From JBMNGN01 sp050949865 (GTDB taxonomy: Bacteria > Bacillota > Syntrophomonadia > Syntrophomonadales > Syntrophomonadaceae), in NCBI GenBank assembly GCA_050949865.1, contig JBMNGN010000002.1:248001-312000 (forward strand): 64,000 nt of DNA, in the 5' to 3' direction. Of this stretch, positions 1 to 8,374 are shown one piece after another; positions within the stretch are counted from its first letter, which is position 1, and each line of letters begins with the position of its first letter. The notes below the pieces were generated by a model, which worked only from the letters and a program-made list of their open reading frames with translations, made no database searches and was not told the DNA's origin. Both the position numbers and the translations under genes were made by a program.

Positions 1-820
1 TGATGACCAAAGCTGTGTTTTAATAGACAGCGGTGCCAGCGCATCCTTTGGGAAGAAAACCCTTAAATTGTTAGCCAACCAGGGCTATAAGGTCAGGGGG
101 ATTATAAATACCCATTCTCATGCTGATCACTGCGGCGGGAATCATTATATTCAAGAGGCAACTAATTGCGCTATATATGCTTCTGCAACTGAAGCTCCAT
201 TTCTGGGCGATCCCGTGCTGGAAATGACCTACCTGTATTCTGCCAGTCCTATCAAAGCGCTTAAAAATAAGTTTGTTTTGCCCCCCAAGTGTACGGTTAC
301 CAATATTATAGAACCGGGAAAAGCTGTTATTAATGGGGCTGAATTTAAATTCATAGACTTGTCTGGACACAGTTTGGGACAAATAGGGGTAGAGACTCCT
401 GATGGGGTATTGTTTGCCGGGGATAGCCTAATAGTAACCAGGATACTGAGTAACCATCCTTTCCTGTATTTGGTGGATGTTTCAAATCATATGGACTCCT
501 TGAACACCCTGTTAAGCTGGCCAGGTGATTGCGTATACCTTTCCCATGGAGGGTTAGTAAACGACCTGGGAAAAGAAATCCGGGAGAACGGCCATGCCCT
601 TGATCAAATCCTTAATTTGCTGCTGGATATCGTTAAATCCCCTAAAGGTCGGGAGGAGACCCTGCGGGAATTGGCCCAAAGGCTGGGAATAACCTTAAAT
701 CAAAACGGCTATTACCGGAGCCTGTCCAGTATATCAGCCTTTCTTTCATTTCTGTGCAATGAAGGAATAATCCAAGTCGGTCTAGAAGACGGCCTGATGA
801 AATTTGCAAGGGCCAGATAG
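1..820 (+). CDS. MBL-fold metallo-hydrolase, 5' truncated by window edge
   Basis: Reading from base 2 the frame is open to the left edge, so the true start lies outside the window; the TTG at 68 is internal. The visible product has the metallo-beta-lactamase-fold metal motif HSHADH followed by CGG, then a GHSLGQ segment, an AGDSL aspartate segment and a late LSHGG histidine, which together form the usual two-metal hydrolase site. About 80 C-terminal residues continue past the metal core as a helical domain, as in glyoxalase-II-like and lactamase-like hydrolases. The substrate cannot be told from sequence. No signal peptide can be assessed because the N-terminus is missing. The next gene is 135 bases downstream on the same strand. 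Confidence 0.85.
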   Translation, partial: DDQSCVLIDSGASASFGKKTLKLLANQGYKVRGIINTHSHADHCGGNHYIQEATNCAIYASATEAPFLGDPVLEMTYLYSASPIKALKNKFVLPPKCTVTNIIEPGKAVINGAEFKFIDLSGHSLGQIGVETPDGVLFAGDSLIVTRILSNHPFLYLVDVSNHMDSLNTLLSWPGDCVYLSHGGLVNDLGKEIRENGHALDQILNLLLDIVKSPKGREETLRELAQRLGITLNQNGYYRSLSSISAFLSFLCNEGIIQVGLEDGLMKFARAR

Positions 821-955
821 GTCCTCAAATAACGAGACCAAATGCCGTTTAGGTGTATACAGTCCACCTTTAGGTTGCGGCTCTGGAGATTTTAATATAT
901 ATTTAATCAGTGGACTATTGTAGGTTGTCCTAATACTTGCGAAGGATGTTGAGAA

Positions 956-2125
956 GTGGGTAGATTACCAGACTATATTGGGGTATCGGCTTTCGGTATA
1001 AAAATGGGAATCATAGTACCGGGAAGCGATTTAATAGACCTGTTATGCCAGGCTCTAAAAAAGTGTGACCAAGATGGACTTCTGGATGATGGAGACACAG
1101 TGTGTATTACTGAATCAGTACTGGCCAGGGCTCAGAATAATTATGTCCTGGTTGAAGACATAGCCGCACAGGTTAAAGAAAGGCTGAATTTACATCCTCG
1201 GGCCAAAGTTGGGGTGCTTTTTCCCATATTAAGCAGAAACCGTTTTTCATTAATTATGAAAGGCATTGCGGCTGCAGTACCCGAAGGCCAGGTGGTTGTA
1301 CAGTTGTCCTATCCTGCCGACGAGGTTGGGAACCAGCTATTGCCCATTGAATATTGTGAATTGCTGGAAAACCGTATAATTACGGTGGAGGAAATAGGTG
1401 AGAATCGCTTTAAACACCCTATTACCAATGTTGATTACATTGAGCTTTATCATAATATTATTGCCGAACAGGGGGCCAAACCCCATATAATACTGAGCAA
1501 TGACTGTTTGAAAATTACCGAATATGACCTGGATGGGATTATAGTTGCCAATGTCCACAACCGGTTTAGGACTCTGGAAAAAACCAAAAGTATTGCTCCC
1601 AATTGTATAACTTTACAGGATATTTGCAATCAGGGAAATGGAGCCTGGTCGGAATGGGGGTTGTTAGGAAGCAATCTTTCCTCGGGTAATAAACTGAAAC
1701 TGGCTCCCAGAGAAGCCGATCAATTTGCTGATAAGCTCCAGGAGCAAATCAGGGCCGAATTGGGCAAACATGTTGAGGTGTTAGTATACGGAGACGGAGC
1801 GTATCGGGATCCTTCTACCGGCATTTATGAATTGGCCGATCCCCAGCCGGCTTTTGGTATGACCAAGGGATTAAGGGGAAAATATAGAGAAGGTTTGAAG
1901 TACAAATACCTGGTGGATAAAATGCTGGAAGAAGGAGTAGATATTGCCCATATTGAAGAACTGCTCAACCGTATGAAAAGCCAGGGATTTAATAAAGGCA
2001 GCCTGGAGACTGAAGGGACCACCCCCAGGAGGGTTGAAGATTTAATTGCCAGCTTGGCTGATTTGATAAGCGGCTCTGCCGATGCAGGGACCCCGTTAAT
2101 TCTAGTTAAAAACTTTCTCAAGTAG
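956..2125 (+). CDS. Coenzyme F420-0:L-glutamate ligase-like (CofE-family) protein
   Basis: The 389-residue product starts at a GTG about 8 bases after a GAAGGA ribosome site. The opening (GIKMGIIVPGSDLIDLL), the GDTVCITES strand near residue 48 and the NVHNRF and YGDGAYRD segments resemble the F420 gamma-glutamyl ligase fold, which adds glutamate to F420-0 using GTP. Bacterial members outside F420 producers are common and mostly uncharacterised, and no other F420 biosynthesis gene is visible here, so the real substrate is open. It is predicted to be cytoplasmic, with no membrane segment. An intrinsic terminator follows directly, so it is probably the last gene of its transcript. Confidence 0.7.
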   Translation: MGRLPDYIGVSAFGIKMGIIVPGSDLIDLLCQALKKCDQDGLLDDGDTVCITESVLARAQNNYVLVEDIAAQVKERLNLHPRAKVGVLFPILSRNRFSLIMKGIAAAVPEGQVVVQLSYPADEVGNQLLPIEYCELLENRIITVEEIGENRFKHPITNVDYIELYHNIIAEQGAKPHIILSNDCLKITEYDLDGIIVANVHNRFRTLEKTKSIAPNCITLQDICNQGNGAWSEWGLLGSNLSSGNKLKLAPREADQFADKLQEQIRAELGKHVEVLVYGDGAYRDPSTGIYELADPQPAFGMTKGLRGKYREGLKYKYLVDKMLEEGVDIAHIEELLNRMKSQGFNKGSLETEGTTPRRVEDLIASLADLISGSADAGTPLILVKNFLK

Positions 2126-2142
2126 GGGGCAAGAATTTTGGG

Positions 2143-2166
2143 GGCGGGAGCATACCCGTCTTTTTT
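2143..2166 (+). terminator. Intrinsic terminator after the CofE-like gene
   Basis: GGCGGG (2143-2148) pairs with CCCGTC (2155-2160), with one G-U pair, across a 6-base loop; six T residues follow at once. It lies 18 bases past the stop codon. Confidence 0.75.
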
Positions 2167-2306
2167 CTTTTGAATCCCGGTTTAATGTTATTTAAAGCAG
2201 GGAAATTGACTTTAATGTCAAATTTATAGTATGTAGTTAAGAATAGGAATAAAATTGTTGAAAGCACAGCCATTTAGTCTATAGGCACGGGTTTGAGGGA
2301 ATGACG

Positions 2307-3473
2307 ATGAAAGAATATGTATTGCTCGTAATACTGGTTTTTGTCCCCATTGGAGCACTAATGGCATATCTGCTGAGGAGAGAAGGAATATCGGCTCGCA
2401 ATACTATTATAATCCTTATGGCATCTTGCCTGATTATCATGTTTTTTCCGGTAATTTTTCAAAAGTGGGGGAAACCGGGCGTTTCAGTGATTCTATTAGC
2501 TGTAGTTTTTGCGACCGTAAAGTTCTGTCATCAAGATAATCTTGAAATCCAATCTGAAGGGGAACAGGCCCCGGTAAGGTTTAAGGAGTTAGTGATGCTG
2601 CGGGAGAGTAGAGAGGAGCCAATGGTTGTGGCAGCGACCAGGGATCATAACCCTGGGGAGTGTGAACTTGAAGAAGACGATAATAAAACCCAATTAGAGG
2701 AATTAAAGCTGTATCGTTCAACTCCTCCAGAGCCCGTTGCTGTTCAGGCCCATGATGGAACCCAGTTAGCTGATTTACCGGAACCGGAGGGTTTCGAGTT
2801 TACCGAAAAGGGGCTGGAGGCTGGTTCTGTTTTAAGTTATAGCCCTGATGAAAGTGAAGAAATGGATATTATAAAAGATTATCAACCATATCCGCCGGAA
2901 GAAGCACAAGCCGAAGAAACTGGAACCATGGATACTTTGGACGATTATCAATCCAGCCTGGCGGAAGAAGCCCAATTCCATGAAACTGAAACAGTGGATA
3001 ATCTGGAAGAGCCTATCCAAATTATTGAACATCCAGATACCCAGTTAAATACAGGGGCTCCTAGCCCTGTCGCCAATGAAAGCCCTGCCCTGCCTGGGGA
3101 GGAGGAACATGTTTTGCAGATACTGGAGGAGGGTTTTGCCTCCAAATTTCAGGGAGATATGGAGAAAGCAGCCTCATGTTTTTCTGAGGTATATAATATT
3201 ACCAGCGATGAGCAGGTAAAATATCTTTTGGCAGGAGAATTAGCGAATATCTATAAACAGAGCGGGTTATATGACAAAGCGGTAGCCTTGCTTGAGGGTT
3301 ACCTGGAAACAAAGACAGACATCCCCGGTGCAGTAGAAGCAATCAGTAAAGAATTATCCTATTTAAACCGATTGACAGGGGAATTGGGAAGATTAGGCAT
3401 TGAGGGCCTACCATTTACTAGCGTGCCGCGCTGGGTGAAGCTTAAAGCGGCCGAACAGATAGAAGACTTATAA
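2307..3473 (+). CDS. Membrane protein with acidic linker and TPR-like C-terminal domain
   Basis: I chose the ATG at 2307 because GAGGGA ends at 2300, touching the alternative ATG at 2301 but lying 6 bases from 2307. The 388-residue product has three hydrophobic segments in its first about 72 residues. A long very acidic linker follows (about residues 90-260), containing two imperfect copies of a DYQ...EEAQ...ET motif. A helical C-terminal domain comes next (about 265-340), with the spacing of tetratricopeptide repeats (for example LANIYKQSGLYDKAVALLEGY). It looks like a membrane-anchored scaffold with a cytoplasmic TPR-like module. No enzymatic motif is seen. The PRC-barrel gene begins 22 bases downstream, so the two are probably co-transcribed. 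Confidence 0.75.
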   Translation: MKEYVLLVILVFVPIGALMAYLLRREGISARNTIIILMASCLIIMFFPVIFQKWGKPGVSVILLAVVFATVKFCHQDNLEIQSEGEQAPVRFKELVMLRESREEPMVVAATRDHNPGECELEEDDNKTQLEELKLYRSTPPEPVAVQAHDGTQLADLPEPEGFEFTEKGLEAGSVLSYSPDESEEMDIIKDYQPYPPEEAQAEETGTMDTLDDYQSSLAEEAQFHETETVDNLEEPIQIIEHPDTQLNTGAPSPVANESPALPGEEEHVLQILEEGFASKFQGDMEKAASCFSEVYNITSDEQVKYLLAGELANIYKQSGLYDKAVALLEGYLETKTDIPGAVEAISKELSYLNRLTGELGRLGIEGLPFTSVPRWVKLKAAEQIEDL

Positions 3474-3495
3474 GCCGTGGAAGGGAGTTAGAGGG

Positions 3496-4230
3496 ATGAA
3501 AAAGACTCAAGAAATATTAGGATTGCCGGTCTTTTCAATAATGGATGGGAAAAAAATTGGGCAGGTTAAAGATCTGGTAATTAACCCTGAAGATGGTAAG
3601 GTGGATTTTATCCTGGTCAGCAATGGAGCCTGGTATGTAGGGGCCCGGGTGTTACCTTACAAGTCGGTTATGGGAATAGGGGAGCATGCGGTTACCACTG
3701 AAAGTGAAGGCCAGTTAAGCCTCATTAATGACACTGCAGCAGCTAAGAACCTGTTGCAGCGCAATGTCATGGTTAAGGGTAATCGGGTATTAACCAAACA
3801 GGGCAATCTGGTTGGAGTGGTCAGTGAGTTCTCCATTGATGAGATGACGGGAAAAATAACCCGGCTGGAATACAAGACCGCCCAGGATGAATCTAAAGTG
3901 GAAATAATAGAAGCGGATCAAGTATTAACCTTTGGCTCAGATGTTATCGTAATTAAGGAGCGAAAGCCTCCTGAAAGTGTTCCTGTTATGCCAGAACCGG
4001 TCATGGTAAACAGTGATGAGGAAAAGGCCTCAGCTACTGAGGAAAGCCAATTAGCAGCATTTTTTAAGCAAAAACAGATCGAATTTCTATTAGAAAAAAG
4101 ATTGGAAAAGGATTTAGTGGATGCTGCAGGTAATGTTATCATTCCCGCGGGAACTGAAATAACCCAGGATGTTATTAAAATAGCGGAACAAAACAACCTC
4201 TTTGTAGAATTATCCAGATGCATATCCTAG
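3496..4230 (+). CDS. PRC-barrel domain protein
   Basis: The 244-residue product begins with a PRC-barrel domain (about residues 5-75; LPVFSIMDGKKIGQVKDLVI, then VDFILV). A second related barrel follows (about 88-155; VLTKQGNLVGVVSEFSID). The C-terminal about 80 residues end in a short barrel-like segment (DAAGNVIIPAGTEITQDVI) and the cysteine-containing end SRCIS. PRC-barrels are small beta-rich adaptor domains found in RNA-processing and cytoplasmic regulatory proteins. There is no signal peptide. The SD is GGGAGTTAGAGGG just before the ATG. It sits between two membrane-anchored proteins in one co-directional run. A second PRC-barrel gene lies at 7685-8146. Confidence 0.85.
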   Translation: MKKTQEILGLPVFSIMDGKKIGQVKDLVINPEDGKVDFILVSNGAWYVGARVLPYKSVMGIGEHAVTTESEGQLSLINDTAAAKNLLQRNVMVKGNRVLTKQGNLVGVVSEFSIDEMTGKITRLEYKTAQDESKVEIIEADQVLTFGSDVIVIKERKPPESVPVMPEPVMVNSDEEKASATEESQLAAFFKQKQIEFLLEKRLEKDLVDAAGNVIIPAGTEITQDVIKIAEQNNLFVELSRCIS

Positions 4231-4254
4231 AGGTGGTTTTAATGGAGTTTAAAC

Positions 4255-5397
4255 ATGGAAAAAAGGGTTATCAGAGTCTTGTCTGTGGTTTTGCTTTCTA
4301 TTTTGGGTACTCTATTAGCCGTTTCCTGGCTTTTAGCTAAAAGAGATCTCATTCATTACCCTTCTAACCTGATGGTAGGCAATATTCCCCTATCAGGCTC
4401 TATAAGGGCTGAGAGTATTGAACTACTTGGCAGCAACCATGAATTAAACCATTTGGTTTGCCTATTTCCCTGGGGAAATGAGACTTTTTCCCTGGCTGAA
4501 ACGGGCGCTTCCTTTGATATCCAGGCTACTCTTTTGGCGGTGGACAACGCACTGTCAGGAAGCTGGCTGGGCCTGGAACCGATTAAGTTTAGGGGCAGGA
4601 TAAAGAGCATAACCCCGGTTTACAACTGGCCGGATGAGGCAATGAACCAGTTTGTAAACCAGCTCAAAGAACGCTATGATAAAAGCCCATCTGATGCAGC
4701 TATAATACTCGACAAGGGCAGGTTAACTGGTGTTCCCGAAGAAGCGGGTTACTCCCTGGACTGTAATGCTACATTAAGGGAGATCAAGGCTAGTCTGCAA
4801 ACAGGTTTTATGCAACCAGCCAAGGTATGTATGGATGAGATTGAACCCCAGGTTAAACTGGACCAGATCCAGGGCATTAAAGATTTATTGGGAGTGGATG
4901 CGGCATATATATCAGCTGATTTTGGCTCCTTTGAGCGGGCGGTTAATTATCTGAACGGACAGATAGTAATGGAAGGAGAAAGCTTTGGGGTAGGAGATAT
5001 TTTTGACCGATTAAAACCGGAAATTGCTCCCGCTGCTGTCGACAAAATTAAGGATATAACGGTATCTGCCTGGAAGCAATCTAATCTGGAAACATCGGGG
5101 ACCCCATCCCGACTCTTAAATGATTCTGGCTATCCGGTGATGATAGCAGCTATTATAGAAGGACAGGTTTTGCTGGTTAAGATTTACGGAGTTCAGCCCA
5201 TTGACGGCCGGGAAATCAGTATAGTCCAGGAAACCGAAACCCTTAAGAACACTTTATCAAAATTGGATAAAGTGTTGAGGATATATAAAATAGTCAAGAT
5301 TAATGGCCAGGAGACAGAAAAGACTCTACTACTGGAAGAACCGGTTAAAGGTCAGCCGACAACCGGGCTCCCAGTTTCGGTCAATCAATTCAAATAG
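4255..5397 (+). CDS. Membrane-anchored VanW/YoaR-like protein lacking the VanW core
   Basis: The 380-residue product has an N-terminal membrane anchor (about residues 6-28) followed by extracytoplasmic sequence. Residues about 35-190 resemble the peptidoglycan-binding-like repeat that precedes VanW domains (NIPLSGS, then a GRLTGVPEEAGYSLD segment). The later part (FERAVNYLNGQIVMEGESF) corresponds to the start of a VanW domain, but the diagnostic GGGICQVSSTLYN-type core is absent. An intact VanW protein lies at 13516-15003, so this looks like a diverged relative. Cell-envelope function is inferred, not shown. The start is an ATG 8 bases after TGGAG, 24 bases past the PRC-barrel stop codon. Confidence 0.65.
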   Translation: MEKRVIRVLSVVLLSILGTLLAVSWLLAKRDLIHYPSNLMVGNIPLSGSIRAESIELLGSNHELNHLVCLFPWGNETFSLAETGASFDIQATLLAVDNALSGSWLGLEPIKFRGRIKSITPVYNWPDEAMNQFVNQLKERYDKSPSDAAIILDKGRLTGVPEEAGYSLDCNATLREIKASLQTGFMQPAKVCMDEIEPQVKLDQIQGIKDLLGVDAAYISADFGSFERAVNYLNGQIVMEGESFGVGDIFDRLKPEIAPAAVDKIKDITVSAWKQSNLETSGTPSRLLNDSGYPVMIAAIIEGQVLLVKIYGVQPIDGREISIVQETETLKNTLSKLDKVLRIYKIVKINGQETEKTLLLEEPVKGQPTTGLPVSVNQFK

Positions 5398-5478
5398 ATT
5401 AGATATTTCGGGGAAGATCGATTAGTGTTATTATAATTATAGATTGACCTATTAAACAGGGTGTTAGGGGGACAAACC

Positions 5479-5583
5479 ATGGAAGAGCTGAGTAAACAAG
5501 TGAGAAGCGAATTAATCCGCACTTTACTATGGGTAACTGTATCTGCTGCTGTAGCAGGAGCGGTTTATTACCTGGTGCTTTAA
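5479..5583 (+). CDS. 34-residue single-span membrane peptide
   Basis: An ATG 6-7 bases after AGGGGG opens a 34-codon frame. The peptide has a charged N-terminus (MEELSKQVRSELIR) followed by about 20 hydrophobic residues ending YYLVL, an ordinary single-span membrane protein layout with the N-terminus probably cytoplasmic. It sits in an otherwise empty interval between the VanW-like gene and trxA. A TATAAT-like sequence occurs about 40 bases upstream without a convincing -35. I recognise no family. The ribosome site and amphipathic-then-hydrophobic composition are the support. Confidence 0.55.
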   Translation: MEELSKQVRSELIRTLLWVTVSAAVAGAVYYLVL

Positions 5584-5674
5584 GATAGGGAGAAAAAATC
5601 ATAGATAAATGATTACTAGGAAAAAATAATATATCACTGATTGAATTTGAATCAGTCTAGGGAGGAGTGAAATC

Positions 5675-6001
5675 ATGGCTGAAATAAAAGAATTGAACGG
5701 CGATAACTGGGAAAGGGAAGTGGTTCAGTCAGAAAGGCCCGTATTAGTTGATTTCTGGGCCCCTTGGTGTGGACCATGTAGAGTTATGGGACCGGTAGTC
5801 GAGGATTTGGCAGGCGAAAACAGCCACCGCATAAACGTCGGTAAATTAAATGTTGATGAAAACAGAAACCTGGCGATACAGTACGGGATCCGGGGGATTC
5901 CAACCCTGGCCTTCTTCAAAGAGGGAAGAGAAGTAAAAAGGATTGTCGGGGCTCAGAATAAATCCCAATTGCAGAGGATAATTGATGAAATAGCTGACTA
6001 G
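5675..6001 (+). CDS. trxA: Thioredoxin
   Basis: The 108-residue product has the thioredoxin active site WCGPC, with redox cysteines C32 and C35, preceded by VLVDFWAPW. The conserved cis-proline loop (GIRGIPTLAFF) is near residue 75. Length and motif order match bacterial thioredoxin 1, which reduces protein disulphides in the cytoplasm using thioredoxin reductase. The start ATG follows GGGAGGAG by about 7 bases. It is transcribed toward the minus-strand rarA gene, and a strong inverted repeat lies between the two 3' ends. No thioredoxin reductase gene is in the window. Confidence 0.95.
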   Translation: MAEIKELNGDNWEREVVQSERPVLVDFWAPWCGPCRVMGPVVEDLAGENSHRINVGKLNVDENRNLAIQYGIRGIPTLAFFKEGREVKRIVGAQNKSQLQRIIDEIAD

Positions 6002-6038
6002 CCGGGGATTAACCTGGTTAGCTAAAAATGGTTGCAGA

Positions 6039-6074
6039 GGGTTGGCGGATACTATAACCGGTATCACCCAACCC
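6039..6074. repeat. Inverted repeat between convergent trxA and rarA, possible terminator
   Basis: Two 14-base arms (6039-6052 and 6061-6074) match at 12 positions across an 8-base loop. The element sits between two convergent 3' ends, so it could stop transcription from both sides, but neither side carries a clear T tract. Confidence 0.5.
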
Positions 6075-6091
6075 GTATCATCGGGTAGACT

Positions 6092-7402
6092 TCATTGGCC
6101 TGTAATCCAGGCTAAAAATTCGCGGATCCTTTTCTCATATCCTTCCTTTCCAGGATTATACAATTTTATTCCCTGAAGGTTTGGCGGGAGGTATTCCTGT
6201 TCTACATAGCCTCCATAGTCGTGGGGGTATTTATATCCCTTACCCATGCCCAGTTTCCGGGAACCGGGGTGAGAACTGTCACAGATATGGGCTGGTACCG
6301 TAATGTTCCTTTGTTTACGAACTATTTCTATTGCCTGGTCAATGGCGGTTATGCTGGAGTTGCTTTTGGGTGCGGTGGCCATGTATATTGAGGCTTCGGC
6401 CAGGACTATTCTGGCTTCGGGCAGGCCTAGATATTGTACAGCATTAAAGGTGGAACAACCAATGTTTAAAGCATTGGGATCAGCCAGACCGATATCTTCG
6501 GCAGCCAGTATTAAAAGTCTCCGGGCAATAAACTTAGGGTCTTCACCCCCTTCAAGCATTACAGCTAACCAGAACAAGGCGGCATCCGGATCCGAGCCCC
6601 GGATGCTCTTAATAAACGCCGAGATTGTATTGTAGTGTAAATCGCCTTTCTTATCATACTGAACCGGTATCCTTCCGGTTACTTTTTTAACCATATCGGG
6701 CGTTATATTCAGGTGTCCATCAGATAAATACGAATTTACTATGGTATCGAGTATATTTAATGCCCGACGGGCGTCACCCTGGCTGGCCATGGATATATAA
6801 TCAAGGCTTTCTTGATCTAGGGAAATGTGCAAATTACCCAATCCCCGTTCCTTGTCTTCTATGGCCAGCCTGATTATGTTACGAATATCTTCCTCAGTCA
6901 GCGGTTCCAACAAGTAGAGCTTTAGCCGGGATAGCAGGGCATTGTTCAGTTCGTAGAGCGGATTCTCGGTAGTGGCTCCGATGAGGAGCAAAATCCCCTG
7001 TTCTACATAGGGTAAAAGGACGTCCTGTTGGGATTTGTTGAACCGGTGAATCTCATCGACAAATAAAATAGTAGGCTGCCGGTAGAACTTGATCCTGTCG
7101 GCGGCATCGGCAGCAATCCTTCTAATATCACTAACCCCGCCGGAAACCGCCTCCAGCCGTTCAAACCAGGCCCTGGTCATCCGGGCAATGATTCCGGCTA
7201 TGCTGGTTTTACCGCTTCCGGGAGGTCCATATAAGATAAAAGAATGCAGGCGATCTTCCTCAATGGCTTTTCGCAGGATGGACCCTGGTCCTACAATTCC
7301 CTTCTGCCCCACTATTTCGTCCAGGGTACGGGGACGCATTCTGAATGCCAATGGGGCGAAAGCCTGATTTCTCTCTAAAGGTGCCGAATCAAACAGGTCC
7401 AT
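6092..7402 (-). CDS. rarA: Replication-associated recombination protein A (RarA/MgsA AAA+ ATPase)
   Basis: The 436-residue product opens with the RarA signature RMRPRTLDEIVGQ. Walker A is GPPGSGKT (residues 59-66), Walker B is ILFVDEIH (about 112-119), and an ATTENP sensor and a SRL...LEPL arginine-finger region follow. The C-terminal half is the tetramerisation and clamp-loader-like region (YDKKGDLHYNTISAFIKSIRGSDPDAALFWLA). This DNA-dependent ATPase acts at stalled replication forks together with SSB and the replisome. Length and domain order are complete. The gene stands alone on the minus strand, divergent from the PRC-barrel gene at 7685. Confidence 0.95.
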   Translation of the reverse strand: MDLFDSAPLERNQAFAPLAFRMRPRTLDEIVGQKGIVGPGSILRKAIEEDRLHSFILYGPPGSGKTSIAGIIARMTRAWFERLEAVSGGVSDIRRIAADAADRIKFYRQPTILFVDEIHRFNKSQQDVLLPYVEQGILLLIGATTENPLYELNNALLSRLKLYLLEPLTEEDIRNIIRLAIEDKERGLGNLHISLDQESLDYISMASQGDARRALNILDTIVNSYLSDGHLNITPDMVKKVTGRIPVQYDKKGDLHYNTISAFIKSIRGSDPDAALFWLAVMLEGGEDPKFIARRLLILAAEDIGLADPNALNIGCSTFNAVQYLGLPEARIVLAEASIYMATAPKSNSSITAIDQAIEIVRKQRNITVPAHICDSSHPGSRKLGMGKGYKYPHDYGGYVEQEYLPPNLQGIKLYNPGKEGYEKRIREFLAWITGQ

Positions 7403-7684
7403 TTCTATACCTCCGGATCCATTATACCATTAACGGGTTTAACCTGGGAATAGCGGCAACCGGGGGGATATGCCAACCTGGTTTTTAGAGTGGAGATGCT
7501 TACCCGGGTCAAGAAACCGACTCCATGCTGAAGAACATTTCAGTTTAAGCCCAGGTGGATTGCCTCAAATCCGGTATCCGGTTTTGACATCAAGGGCTAA
7601 TTCTATTGCGCCGCTTACTTGATCATGCTTCATAATTTATTGGGAGTTGGGGAAAAATGCGATTTAGAAGGGAGTTCAAAGACC

Positions 7685-8146
7685 ATGAAGCTAAGAAAAA
7701 TCATAAATTTACCGGTGTTTGATTCAAATTTGGGAATAATAGTGGGTGAAGTGATAAAGGTAATTGTAAATCCAGATTATCAGCTGGATTATGTGGTGAT
7801 AGACAGGTTTGGCAACGATTTGGGAATGATTAAGAGCCAGGACTTTATGCTCACCCCTAACGCTTTGCTGATTAATTCGGGAGAATGTATTAAAAAGTAT
7901 AAATCGGGGGAAGAATTATCATTGTACCCACAAAAAGTGGGGGATCAGGTTTTTGATAACCAGGGCAGGGAACTGGGGGTTGTTAGTGACCTCATTGTTT
8001 CCGCAGAATCCAAAGAGATACAGGCAGTAGAGATTTCTTCCGGGGCTATCAGCGATCTGCTTAAGGGAAGAACGGAGATACCCCTTAAAAATGTATGCTG
8101 GACAAGTATGGTGAGCGCTATTGTCAATCATGAAGGGAGCGAGTAA
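7685..8146 (+). CDS. PRC-barrel domain protein (second copy)
   Basis: I chose the ATG at 7685, about 10 bases after GAAGGGA. An upstream ATC/ATG-rich extension to 7619 stays open but has no ribosome site. The 153-residue product holds two PRC-barrel-like halves (LPVFDSNLGIIVGEVIKVIV near the start and GDQVFDNQGRELGVVSDLIV near residue 82), like the first part of the 3496-4230 protein. It is predicted to be a cytoplasmic adaptor without catalytic motifs. The stop codon abuts the ATG of a zinc-ribbon gene, a sign of translational coupling. Confidence 0.8.
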   Translation: MKLRKIINLPVFDSNLGIIVGEVIKVIVNPDYQLDYVVIDRFGNDLGMIKSQDFMLTPNALLINSGECIKKYKSGEELSLYPQKVGDQVFDNQGRELGVVSDLIVSAESKEIQAVEISSGAISDLLKGRTEIPLKNVCWTSMVSAIVNHEGSE

Positions 8147-8323
8147 ATGGTTCTAAAATGCCCGGTTTGCAGGGGCCTGCAGGTTGGTCGGGTAGGCAGT
8201 GATCAATATTATTGCTGGAACTGCTATTTGGAATTTAATTTTGCCAAAGGAAAAACCAACTTATATCAAGTTGCAGAAGATGGGTCTTTGATTGCCATGG
8301 AAGAAGCTGCAGAGCTGCTATAA
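8147..8323 (+). CDS. Small zinc-ribbon protein
   Basis: The ATG at 8147 directly follows the stop codon of the PRC-barrel gene, and GAAGGGAGCGAG within that gene serves as ribosome site. The 58-residue product has a CPVC pair at residues 5-8 and a CWNC pair at 23-26, spaced as a compact zinc ribbon. A short acidic C-terminal helix follows (EEAAELL). Coupling to the PRC-barrel protein suggests the two act together. No family name is certain. Confidence 0.7.
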   Translation: MVLKCPVCRGLQVGRVGSDQYYCWNCYLEFNFAKGKTNLYQVAEDGSLIAMEEAAELL

Positions 8324-8374
8324 AAGATCGAAGCTAGATATACGGTTAAATTGCGTAACTACAGTTGAGAAAGT

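Noticed and set aside
5637..5655. Inverted repeat CTGATT...AATCAG just before the trxA ribosome site
   Set aside because: A 6-base repeat is short and there is no other sign of an operator; chance cannot be excluded.
7585..7684. TTGACA-like -35 before the second PRC-barrel gene
   Set aside because: No -10 occurs at 15-19 bases; the promoter cannot be supported.
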